Positions 20,201 to 25,100 of a DNA stretch of 64,000 nucleotides are shown piece by piece (position 1 is the stretch's first letter; every line of letters begins with the position of its first letter). The translations under genes and the position numbers were made by a program. Below the pieces are notes generated by a model. That model did not search any database, was not told the origin of the DNA, and saw only the letters and a list, made by a program, of their open reading frames with translations. Source of the stretch: Rubripirellula reticaptiva (GTDB lineage: Bacteria > Planctomycetota > Planctomycetia > Pirellulales > Pirellulaceae); assembly GCF_007860175.1 (NCBI RefSeq), contig NZ_SJPX01000002.1, positions 124,001 through 188,000 on the forward strand, written 5' to 3'.

Positions 20201-21960
20201 ACCAATCGCTCGGCAAATGACTCGATCGAAATCCGTCCGGACTCAGCCACTTGGAACCGATATAAGTCAGCATCGCGGATTTCGGGCCGGTGCAGTGCTT
20301 GACCGGGGATGATGTCGCTTGTGCTTAAAAAGTCTGGTTCGATACTGAACCCTGGCACGCCGCCCGTGTTGGGGAACAACGACGCATTGTAGAGTGCCGG
20401 GTCTGAACCACTGGCCGTTCCCGGAACTTCGGCAAATGTGTTTCCGATTCCGAGCAGCGAACCGACACCGCGCAGCGCCTCGACAAACCAACTCGGTCGA
20501 TCATCGGGGCTAAGCCCGTATCCGTCGAACCAATTTTCACCAGCATCAAGAATCAAGACGCCCTTTGTTGGATCTTCATCGTTGACGCGGAATTCCTGAT
20601 ACGGGACACCGGGTCCCGTCGACGCCGTTTCGACCAGCGCACGAAGGTCACCGGTGACGATCTGCAAACCCTGATCCTCGGTTTCAATGAACTGGACGCC
20701 CAAGTTTTGGGAATACAGATCCAAGATCTCGCGAGTACGTTGCTTCTGTGCAGGCGTGATCGCATTTTCCAACTGCAACGAAGACGCGTCGGTGCCGTAT
20801 AGATTCGCAAAGTTGTAATAGAAAAGGTCAACGCCATCGTTCGTGTCGGCGCGTCCAATGATCGGCGAATCACGTCGGTCATCGCTATCGATGCCAGCAA
20901 CGTCAATTCCCGGCCAGCGGATCGTGTTGCCGTCGGTCGCTTCGATTTCACCGTTGATCGTAACGCTAGAATCGCCCGAGGTGCCAAACGTGACACCAAG
21001 ATTCTGTGCCGTGGAAAAAGTGTCGCCCGCATCCGTTGTCAGATCGGTCGGGACCGGTGGCAACGTGGTCGGCAATGCTTGGGACGAACCGACTCGCAAT
21101 CGGAAAGTACCTGCCCCATCGACAGTGAAGGCACCAAGGTCCATTGCAAACGTCAACGTTGCACGATTCAGCGCGGCTTCGTACACGATGCTGGTTGGTC
21201 GATGGGAAACGCCGTCGTCACCCGTTTCAACCGTATCACCAGTGAAGTAGAGATTATAAAACTCGGGACGTACTACCGACGGATCACTAGCCGTGCCGGT
21301 CGAAGTGATCACCGGTGTTGCTGCGTTGCCGAGCGGATCGTTGTTGAAGTAAACGTGGATTGTGTCACGAAGCTGCGTGCGCGGTGTCGTGGTGTAATCG
21401 ATCGGTTGTGGCACGACAGCGACGACTCGAGGCCCGACCTCGATATTCATCAGGATATCTTGGCTAGGCGACAACGTGTTCAGCGTTGTTGTCGGCTGGA
21501 ACAGATCACCATCCGTGTTCCGAAGCCCTACCAAACCACTGGCCGTGTTATCAAAACCGGCGATCGAAATCCTGTATTGATCATCAGGCAAGTCCGATGC
21601 AAATCGTGCGATCACGATTCGCGAGCTATCACCCAATCCGATATAGCCAGGCGTGATGTTGACTTCGTTGCCTTCGGTGAACCCACCGTCGCCACCCGAC
21701 GCCGTGAACTGAAAGGCCGACAGAGTCGCCGGATCAATTTCTTGGCCACCATCAAACCGAAACGTCACTTCGCGTGGCGATTCGAACAATTGGTTATTGC
21801 CCGCCAAATTGAATTGAGCGCCCGAATTGCTCGCCACGGAAATCAAACGCGGACCGAACTCGGCCGCGAGCAGTTCTCGCTTTTCGAGAGTTTCGTGATG
21901 AAGGCTTCGCGATGCGTTGCTAGAAGTCGATCGGCGGCGAAGTGTTCTTCGTTTGGTCAT
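2275..21960 (-). CDS. Giant LEPR-XLL / cadherin-like / dockerin protein A (6561 aa)
   Basis: A single uninterrupted 19.7-kb frame encodes a protein of roughly 0.7 MDa, presumably exported and surface- or matrix-associated. Approximate residues: basic N-terminus with LEKRELL (25-31), matching the planctomycete LEPR-XLL motif; metzincin-like segment (391-510) without HExxH; pre-peptidase-like beta domain (560-600); beta-helix segments with GDWAG/GDWYG motifs and 'RYGGG' (830-1500); DVYTF-type beta domains (1560-1950); propeller-like insert (2030-2450) absent from its paralogue; jelly-roll-like segment ending IDDIVIGFAERGE (2480-2880); repeated 'DGDTF...FEFD' modules; GEVED domain (4120-4420) with HVWIDFDQSNTF; about 13 cadherin/Ig-like modules joined at 'VNDxP' (4425-6380); type I dockerin pair DVNDDGFVTAIDAL and DVSGDQTISSLDAL (6390-6457); acidic tail. 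I saw no cysteine and no classical signal peptide. It lies downstream of paralogue B and is followed by an intrinsic terminator. Adhesion or matrix function is inferred. Confidence 0.93.
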   Translation of the reverse strand: MTKRRTLRRRSTSSNASRSLHHETLEKRELLAAEFGPRLISVASNSGAQFNLAGNNQLFESPREVTFRFDGGQEIDPATLSAFQFTASGGDGGFTEGNEVNITPGYIGLGDSSRIVIARFASDLPDDQYRISIAGFDNTASGLVGLRNTDGDLFQPTTTLNTLSPSQDILMNIEVGPRVVAVVPQPIDYTTTPRTQLRDTIHVYFNNDPLGNAATPVITSTGTASDPSVVRPEFYNLYFTGDTVETGDDGVSHRPTSIVYEAALNRATLTFAMDLGAFTVDGAGTFRLRVGSSQALPTTLPPVPTDLTTDAGDTFSTAQNLGVTFGTSGDSSVTINGEIEATDGNTIRWPGIDVAGIDSDDRRDSPIIGRADTNDGVDLFYYNFANLYGTDASSLQLENAITPAQKQRTREILDLYSQNLGVQFIETEDQGLQIVTGDLRALVETASTGPGVPYQEFRVNDEDPTKGVLILDAGENWFDGYGLSPDDRPSWFVEALRGVGSLLGIGNTFAEVPGTASGSDPALYNASLFPNTGGVPGFSIEPDFLSTSDIIPGQALHRPEIRDADLYRFQVAESGRISIESFAERLVETSLLDSDLQLWKLNAGTGKYDLVARNGDFYGDDSFIGVDVGPNSGGVVATYVLGITAAGNDEYNPNIAGSGSGGVSQGRYDVRISFQGDQFNSIVDANESRLDGDSDGQQGGDFNFWFRVAKTRDVAAVGEPRTLFVSARDGSNSAAGGTIAAPLQTIAYALAQAQPGDIVRLLPDGGADGRIDTTADNRAYEIGRASSGSILADGETLEVPKGVTVMIDAGAILKLRNAKISVGSESVDEDRSLAALQVLGAPAIVDKDGSVIDGTVDITSYREERRGGALLGLDTNLLTTTPTAGDWAGIEFRNDFDYSEGRPVWETEGIFLDYVSHADIRYGGGSVQLTDPSVTPLQMSQSRPTLIYNSISNSREAAVSADPNSFAETNFAAPIYQQASLDRFGTTFTSDYDRVGPFIRGNTLTNNSINGLFVRVLTPAAGQTEPMTVSGRFDDRDIVHTLSEVLVLQGEPGGPLLLETRPDVVSVTVLPTPGTGIGTLVNGDTIDYRITFVTVDGFESLSSDITRSVDITNSGAVTLNNLPAAPSEYAGRRLYRSNGSGGYVLVAALDRATGAFQDNGVTRGGLLSDAALAATTDTRLLPRTNARLSVDPGMVVKLESARIEATFGADFYAEGEDGNPVVFTSRLDDRFGAGGTFDTNNDGLAGNPTPGDWAGLVFRQGSTASIDYATISYAGGDSATSGNLAFFNPVEILQADVRIAHSTFSNNADGDNDGFDIRDGIGFNGAATIFIRGAQPVLVDNTIVDNGGAAISINPDSLNYLSVRDHGRGTGVVDVFVADGDNQGPLIAANKLDNNGINGLFVRNEVLTTESVWDDTDIVHVVEEKVISAHQYQRSGLRLKSDPNRSLVVKFQTGGSLVAENYRTDIADAIGGTLQVIGQPGFPVVLTTINDDTVGAGFTPSGLPQLDTDNANVAPVPGDWYGLVIDAGANDRNVSFIPEAERSVSTSSGVNAIPSTAQILGALAQSEVTADENRRLGFNVRGSLSQNSDIDVYTFRASGGTEVFIDIDDTNFGLDTVVELIDVNGNILALSNNSVVESVTPTGANGLVNNIGTNKVLPLFKTGKEVVENPNPLDAGMRVVLPGNSANPDNVYYVRVRSSNLRPGDFPSRLTTASLVGAGLSSGQYQLSIRLGETDEIAGSTIRLSDIRYAFNAIDIPAAPLHSPLAGEHAEELDANGLDVNDGGTAFAGGEGTAQFANANGDPLGALALSDRGSLRVSGVLGNQVLATNPQFGLLSEQDIDVYRVDLFHESQEPNIIGENRFVSTTFDIDYADQLGRANTSISVFNAAGQLILHSRDSNIADDQGRPTEGNDMTNLAGGSAGTLDAYIGPVELQVGTYYVVVSSAQMIPSTLDQLFETNPTAANVRILPIDSTRRLVEEGFFDVSLGVNSSSNTFFTSDPTVLVKTAAELPSFEPVFDETSLVPYKLEDVRLFLSLDGGIPGGANDRTGVITVDPFTGLLERTLGEFSQPVGDLAIRRDGELFAYSRGPNNGAQNNGNSGNFLNVSSTDGSASQSGDDGLVFRRNNAAGTGTETDDNAQLIIEAIAFTPSSNTSAVPSNNPTIPAGERVYALGYRDNFGRGEVLDPIRHNILYSMEAGNGAATNRGSTAANTDRNFGNAPYSENLGVASNKFEIGVVDTGQFLDSPADLDGNFVDGGNIVGMAIDPIQGQSLMYSVTEEGYVYTFNPFDQRASDADGDPLNTYNDVINATNHGLVTPDPDDFISNFNGFVEFSSLTLGPRITERVGTTGLGPYSQVLFGTTAQGWIYTMQIDAVTNRVVPAHVLVDGRSSIPIVDSFGNELGVSPNGVAFSIREENLWHQTNDRGTDDGHGLFVAEDQSRIRLLGGSSLYFGVEIDGNAANNAIEGGNGTLNPGGAHGSVVSRPMSLEGYAAGDKPTLYFNYFLETEDGDDYDPPSNGINNQQVDAFRVFAAGDDGQWVLLTTNDTYRSFSNVPSSDEYDYFGLNGGIPIQETFENTGDWRQARVDLSPLAGNSNVQLRFDFSTAGGMQSQFLSTGYLTELQVPAGTDVTPGTGFSLFSSAGFDFTTFEFVRGAAFNVPDPTTIADGQLISFTDPTGLPTTLRLTTGAAVALTDVFIAPTDLATDLATKIATKLQTLAPTLLATANGNQIVVSEAESFELTPAGFDSPTAFQNLPNGSVPIFYSNSMTMQEVRDSVRQALANGIGNVDPLTGITTATIANYPEYATNRIRIYNQNQFGNTSSIGFSSFLPGDEFGAAASAAVTSSQANARPGSNNAVEGVYIDDIVIGFAERGEAVYNAPTNRNFSVLPEQRTFTFNDQQVPEFPNEILVGSYTLEVRTSDEYGIPEDYDPIRLGLDEQSGFGRSFDTNDRLADGVTLIVPSGADLVDGDTFVLSNGTNKVTFEFDSNGNVTSGRVPVAFTPIGTGAAFSPDSDEASSVARSIRDAINSAAARNSLGIRAAGTDGSEAGPMTGNRVELFGDSIQVNPSSGRFLKVDLVAEETFYGRESARTLPLVDHDLQTVTDSIFFDTFARATVTDYVNGNTDTLVAVGKIGDPVGTDDANVLIPTSPSVDADIVKIYLNQSDSIDVDLDTIGWTLGTEFDDALVEIYRDINGVPTLMPSALSLRSPGESNDGVSITGFVAPESGYYYVRVSSNSSIFFFNESYGDYQLTIRPTGSVTRDVLMADYHFGSGDTNRFRDQGQLIIESNFISDFSNTGIRATFDPGAVNVDDDANFTSSVLDRRAGATVTLRNSNTDRLLPGTVISNNVVIASGGTGILFAGEVGAANDSPVPVPFGRIVNNTVVGNGTGNGITVSGGAAPTVLNNIVADFATKLNIAGNSSTTVVGGNAFQGAGVNSTIPISTTNIVIPVGVQLFQDPAGRIYIPAAGSQVIDSSFASLNDRSNFVNTVKQPVGIASSPILAPLFDAYGIPRFDDPAVTTPGGVGSNVFIDRGAIDRADFVRPIATLVSPLDFVSVSGSSVAGGDIDPSESFVRLTEGSVEFFEIQLTDPSGSGPDGRTITQETVLLTENGQRLVPGVDYTFGYSDNSRLIRLTPLAGLWRTDAVYEVTLNNQTRIAYQAPAGSEISDGDQVTVTDSNGNVVTFEYESGFALTIPQTTLLTVEGANNAFVDRETFVISSPSGNSLTFEFNLTGSTTGGRVPVELGSASTLTQVRNAVLASFNLPAPGGAGQTVREFLDLAPVAIDDDQIQLGTLAGHTVASASSGLTVSGQPDGIADGQTFVYSTTTETRTFEFDIDGSLSDSANVPVSFSRQSTPVEIAEAIVQSVRVQPLGLGGAVASENGTVVLGGKVTDTIDLTGSTLTLQGQPGVAGRLSLTVPPAETGATIAGKTFSVTSGGNTSTFVYTTDPNLVSPNRLVVLQPTDLIGGIAAKSAAAITATFPGELFATSVGDTFFIGEPSVAVSAVATSVTGGTAGLIPGGISGGAILVNYLPTSPRTSIAATLQGAIASTPLTVSTFEAGGGTILIAGASSLRGTVAGGPETDLGVLTPAITDLAGNPVSETRTNDETRFTIIMPEVVFDFGDAPVNYSTLVADNGARHTIGTQGLPRLGKFIDSEADGKPVDQDDTPLLVNVTSASPGGQPDIFMIDPLAIPNTVLTTLDAMPLGGETISITVEGTVYTFELIELNANPIGTNIGVTFSPLETLSEITTKLVTAVRGALPQTDDGLLIAKNGDTAFTINATDDEDGVLQGELIANGTTYSVFTQRGTDPTNVRPEDVLGFLNPKDPAGTNVDVEVFGAGLLHVWIDFDQSNTFEADEQVLANVPVTGDPVNGSFNTLTVFTPSNAVEGTTWMRVRISESGNLLPTGVAIGGEVEDYRVQVIGVDLPAPDDDTYSINEDSLLDTLADGELSISDGDVLPVNTFLPLQYIAGDLPTNGTLVSLDSSTGHFVYRPNPDFNGVDTFTYRLSTQPNESSSSVSLNSFATVTINVAPVNDVPGGSDQDFIAQEDLPLTITAEQLMVDAVADADANYVPPFGGSGNTVNDALLNEENQLASLRVVAVEGSGGTPITAANSASATGNVTVTSNGLGLNLQINDAVSGDVFSLAFAGVSSTFELVPVGGIAQAGTIAIPLVAGETTGSIATRLAESIVAEFGTTTPVLSAIATADTIAVSFTPEVIAAVSSNAAVFGVSATAGGQFIDLLAVPQATTAGATPVMGDTVTLTIAGQATTFEFLATGATAASGNVGVPVLEFADPVSPAARASAAANLAAAIQSELAGTTLGVSASVRDGSANPNRIEVSASSVTAGKRFSTARGSAIALFNDSGSLIELRYLSGQDLNRDNPPPALPILTDSFTYVIRDNGVAIDLINNSYVYGPSLDSLASTATIDVAPQNDPPRLIADVISVGPLGPDAANVLTDWETFGGATPTEDVALTINPAFLLQNDSRGPLTAADENTPTSQNDTGLTVTSVAMLDGTQGTVELVAGEIIFTPAANVFGDVIFTYSARDEGINESLTGTRPLVPLTSVDGTVTVSIQPVNDEPVAFDRALSYTESSDAGTGAAFAFTRDQLILGAVGETPAVSGTFDPTLVAPFNESEQTANLRVVAFTTSAGTVDAQSLTGVGAEVLTLASDQGGTYEFDFVDGIFTTGRLVTTADYNGRTPFGPNDTFTYVIEDDGLTTNPQGGAQFNLPAVRSSNAATVTIVINEANDAPTFTVPNASINVLERDDSQGTTIAGFVTNILPGPATATDEVQRQTVSFSFPVALNGPSTVPAGLFTRLPELSPDGHLTIYPAPDAIGTATFVVVATDAEAGTAGFVSRQTQSTFTVNVRPVNDAPRFSSTLNPRSDTRDADDAYSVANIDSDNDGNIDDATIRYTLREDNTQAAGVVQDYFIPLRRAAAVGYSRVGLLDVFNVGPDNEAGAFEGGSQTLEFLSAGNASTTGGLFRTTDRGGVLTPVFDSNDQLIGLNYRPPTDFNSSFAGLDSFTYLVRDDNPNGGETFDLTASALVPDRLTSSNRVELFLTPVNDRPQFNTATLDITVQEDTQLIQFDNYATNISAGPPTTAFDEVDVNTGQLVEFTVTSLDFPIEDSEDFFSVYPTIDEQTGLLTFRSAANVFGEFRFEVVLSDQNRDGTLSDNTTRGDLISSVPITLTININPVNDPPIVDPNAAPLSFTMLEDGLFEILVDGDNTSRGLLDVYFPGPNLGATSESADILPRVGGNQTVSLGSPIPQSSAQGGSLQLVTTGGTPRLLYRPRENFVGTDSFIYTVIDNGITVGSSGAAVSDPRIASNTVTFEVLPVNDRPQFSSAGNVSSDEDQGLVTIPNWVTNVIAGPSTAADELSGFRGTPAQELQFVFTQTSANTDLFLSPPQAVFDQATGVWSLQYQTRPDANGLAVFEVVLQDDGPNDSGIGDESVSSPPRTFTIDVAAINDPPTYTLVSSTITRPEDSGPFSTLQASNISPGPADESSQTVAFDVLPLADEFAALFTEQPTITPAGILRFTPAPNANSVNAGPVPISVVARDSEGAETPVMTFSIVITEVNDAPRAVSDVFTGDEDTAFEITVAELLANDIDPDLLTNTSENVQLVMPANSLSVSGARVTYNQMTGVITYDPSNAVALQSLPDGGSLVDSFAYSLVDASGLTSNLTTVAITVTGINDAPRLVADLPTLNPSGPTIIRVLDNDTDIDGTIDVSSLQITLQPAFGSLAIQTDGSLIYTPFSSFSEEDIFRYTVADDQGLRSSEATVTISANASPIARDDAAGTFLAEAVVINVTANDTDPDGTLDLASITIVTDPGRGEAVPLSDGTIQYLPLPGFVGSDEFQYQILDNEGRPSSIATVTVQVVASRLQNPDEFSDVNDDGFVTAIDALLIINRLSRSGNGDGRIPVTSDDRGPNYYDVSGDQTISSLDALRVINQLSRINNRVSGEQVSDSQVDTDLVTSVSLFGADVLRSEADSVGSVWERELDEVFPVTSLASESKLVDTSVASDSKSEDWMDLIASDRETSDQEETSSAIDAAILGLI
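2818..8690 (-). repeat. Tandem cadherin/Ig-like module array of giant protein A
   Basis: This stretch codes for about 13 consecutive beta-sandwich modules of roughly 100-190 residues. Boundaries recur as 'xVNDxP' or 'xINDxP' (for example PVNDVP, PQNDPP, PVNDEP, EANDAP, PVNDRP, GINDAP), and each module usually opens with an acidic 'xEDxxL' strand. This is the usual signature of bacterial cadherin-like/VCBS-type repeats. Two modules share the boundary 'PVNDRPQF', suggesting more recent internal duplication. Some modules carry inserted 'FEF'-type sub-modules (7.5-8.1 kb). The repeats are diverged at DNA level, so the frame is stable to read. Confidence 0.8.
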
Positions 21961-22094
21961 GGTGACCTGGCCTTAAGAAAGGTGCTATCTGGGATGATCA
22001 GGATGCCAGATCGATTCCCAAACGGGAGAAACATCGATCTGTTTATTAATTGAGCTATTAAGTTTCTTTTTTGGCCCATCCATTGGCCACGCGA

Positions 22095-22111
22095 CCGGGC
22101 GTCGTGCCCGG
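22095..22111 (-). terminator. Hairpin in the 170-bp spacer between the giant genes
   Basis: About 20 bases past the TAA of giant gene B (minus strand), the arms CCGGGC and GCCCGG pair perfectly around a five-base loop. No T run follows at once, so it is at best a weak or factor-assisted terminator, or a processing or attenuation element between genes B and A. A-rich sequence and the start of gene A lie about 135 bp further on. Confidence 0.35.
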
Positions 22112-22130
22112 CCTTCTTATCCACGGGACG

Positions 22131-25100
22131 TTAGTCCAAGTCGAATCCGTCCACGGTAAATTCGTCCCACATCGTCGCCAACGCTTCGTCGACACTTTCT
22201 GGCTCAGATGTGGTGGTAGGTTCCGATTGAACCGCCAATACCGCTTGTTCGGCTGAAGACGAAGTAATTTCGAACCCACTCGCCAGGACCGCGTCACGCG
22301 GATCTAGGCCACCGATCTCACGATCGTCATGCGTGGAATCGACCAGTTGGATCTGGCGTCCCGCCAAGCCGGTCGAACTGGCCGAAGCAAAACCGGTCGT
22401 GACCGCGGCAGCGACCGATCCACTTGGCAGTACAAACTCGCTTTCGACCAACTCGCCAGCCGAATTGTTGATACGGCTCAACTGGTTGATCACCTTCAAC
22501 GCATCCGCAGCCGAAACTCGGCCGTCGCCATTGGTGTCGTAGTAATCCGGTGGCGGAGCACCGATCGAGCTGACCGGTACAAAGCTAGCACCGTCCAAGC
22601 TGCGGCTTAGGAAGTTGATCACGCGAAGTGCGTCGATTGCCGAGATCACACCGTCAGCGTTAACGTCTTCCGATAGCGAAGTCAGCGGGTTCTGGTAACT
22701 CGATTGGTTCAGCGTCAAAGTCACCGTGACCACGTTGCTGAAACGACCTGTCGAATCCGAAACACGATAGGTAAAGCTATCCGTTTCGCCCACACTGCCT
22801 TCTTGGCTGGCATAGGAGAACGTGCCGTCGGTGTTCAACTGCAAGGCGCCCTTGGTCGGTCCAACCACGTTGTTCATATCGATCAAGATGGTTTCACCAT
22901 CGGAGTCAGAATCATTTCGCAACAACCCGGCTGATGGATTGACGATTTGCAACCGTCCACCAATCGGCACGTTGTAACCGTCGCTAACCGCAATCGGTGC
23001 ATCCGGCACGCCGGCCACGTTCAAGGTGAACGAATCGCTAACGCGGAACGAACCATCGGTTGCCGAGATCTCGATATCCACCGATCCGAATTGATCAGGC
23101 TTCAACGTGATTCGCATCTCGTTGCCGGGGAAGGCAATCGACTGGACCAACGGGTGAGCTGCGATCTGAGCCGCAGTTGGATTGACAATATTTCCAAGGC
23201 GAGCGACTCCGTACGTCAATTGCTCGTTGTCGGGGTCAGCAAAGACGCCTCCCAAATCAGCGATCACGACTTGGTCTTCGGTGCCTGACAATGGATCAAG
23301 CGTTCCGATCACGCTTGGTGGATCCGGCGTGTTGTTGACCGTTACGGGGATCTGAACCGTCACACCCGCGTTGCTGGTATCCGTCGCTGTGACCGACAAG
23401 GTCGCCGTTCCAAAGCTAAACGGTGGGAACTCAACGACCAACGTGTTGCCGGTCAACGTCGTTGACACAACCAATGGGTTGCTAGTCGTGACCGCAAAGG
23501 TCAAGGGATCACTTTCAGGATCACTGAACCATGTCGTAAGGTCATAGGTGACCGACTCGGTTTGCGTTTTGCTCTCGTCGCGAGTGATCGACGTCACCGC
23601 CGAGTCACCGTTGATGCCGATGAAGGACGGGTTATTATTCACACCGCCAACGTTGATTGAAACCGCACCTGTGGCGACAGCACCCAAGTTGTCCGCGACC
23701 GAATACTGGAAGTTATCAATTCCGCTGAACAAACGCGGCGGAACGTAACGAAGATTGCTGCCTTCCATGGTGACTATACCACCATTGGAAGTTGCAATCG
23801 GGAATTGGCTGGCAACCAACGACACCGTTTGGCCGGCGGTGACTTCGTCATCCGGCCCGGCTGTGTCATTGTCCAAAATTCCCGCGGTCGTGCCGTTGGA
23901 CCGAATTGGAATCAACAGAGCAACGTCTTCTTGACCCACGTAATTGTCGGGCTGAGTTCGTGGTGCATCGTTGACCGCTTGGAACGAAATCGTCACGGTT
24001 CCAAGCTTGCTGGAAACTTCGCTGACCTGGCCCGCACCCGGAACATCGGCAACCGAGTAATTGAACGTATCAACGGTTGTGCCGTTGTAATCCGCAGGTG
24101 GCGTGTAAGTCACACTCTGGCCGTTGTTGCCAATGACAACTCGACCACCAAGCGTGGTGAATCCCGATCCACGTGAGCTCGACACGCTGTTGATCACAAG
24201 TGGCTGGCCGGTCTCGTTAGCAGGGCCCGACACATAATTCGAAGCAATCAAGCCAGGCAAGAACACGCCATTGACGGTCGTGTCGGCCGCGGCAAACGTT
24301 TGCACTTCGTCTTCAAGAATCGACCGGCTAACGATCACATTGGTGGACGTTGCCACTGGTGGATCGTTAACAGGATTGACCGTGATCGTGACCGAAATCG
24401 GATGCGAGCTCACCAGTTCATTTGCAGGATTCAATGGATCGACGTCACTGACTCGAGCCGAAAAATTCACGACGCCGTTGAAATTAGCAACAGGTGTGAA
24501 TGTGAACGTTCCGTCGCTGAACAAATTCAGTTCGCCCGCTGGACTTCCCGATGGCATCAACAAAGTTCGAACACCAACGTCGTCACGGAAGATCGCGACA
24601 GCATCTCCGTCGGCATCAATAACACCGGACAGCAGACCGTTGTCATTCGCAGCCGATGTCAATGCACCGCTGCCATCGAGTGCTTGCAAGGTACGATCTT
24701 CATCGACGGTGAACGACCGAGTAGTGGACGCAATCGTCGGCGGCAATCCAGGCAACAAAGTCAAAGCGTAATCTTCGACTTCACCTGACAATGCCAAGCC
24801 AGTTGGGGTCAAGCCACCTTCGCGTGACACGCGGAAGCGAGCGTACGTTTCGGTTGGCCCCGTCGGCACCGGAGCAGTCGCTGGCACAACGATACAGAAT
24901 GTTCGCGTGTTGACTTCGCCGGTGTCTGCGAAGATGTTCGAAACGGATCCCGTCAAGTTTGCGGGGCACAGTTCGTCACGACGCGCTTGGGTCGTCGCGT
25001 TCTCAACCATCGGCAAGACTTGTTCGCCCGGATCATCCCAGTCGCCGTCGGCATTAAAGTCGATCCAAGCCTCGACAATCCCTGCACCAGTGACACTGAC

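Noticed and set aside
21079-22053. 324-codon plus-strand frame antisense to the start of giant gene A
   Set aside because: Low-complexity Arg/Thr-rich translation with no motif, fully antisense to a strongly supported gene, and no ribosome-binding site; a codon-bias shadow.
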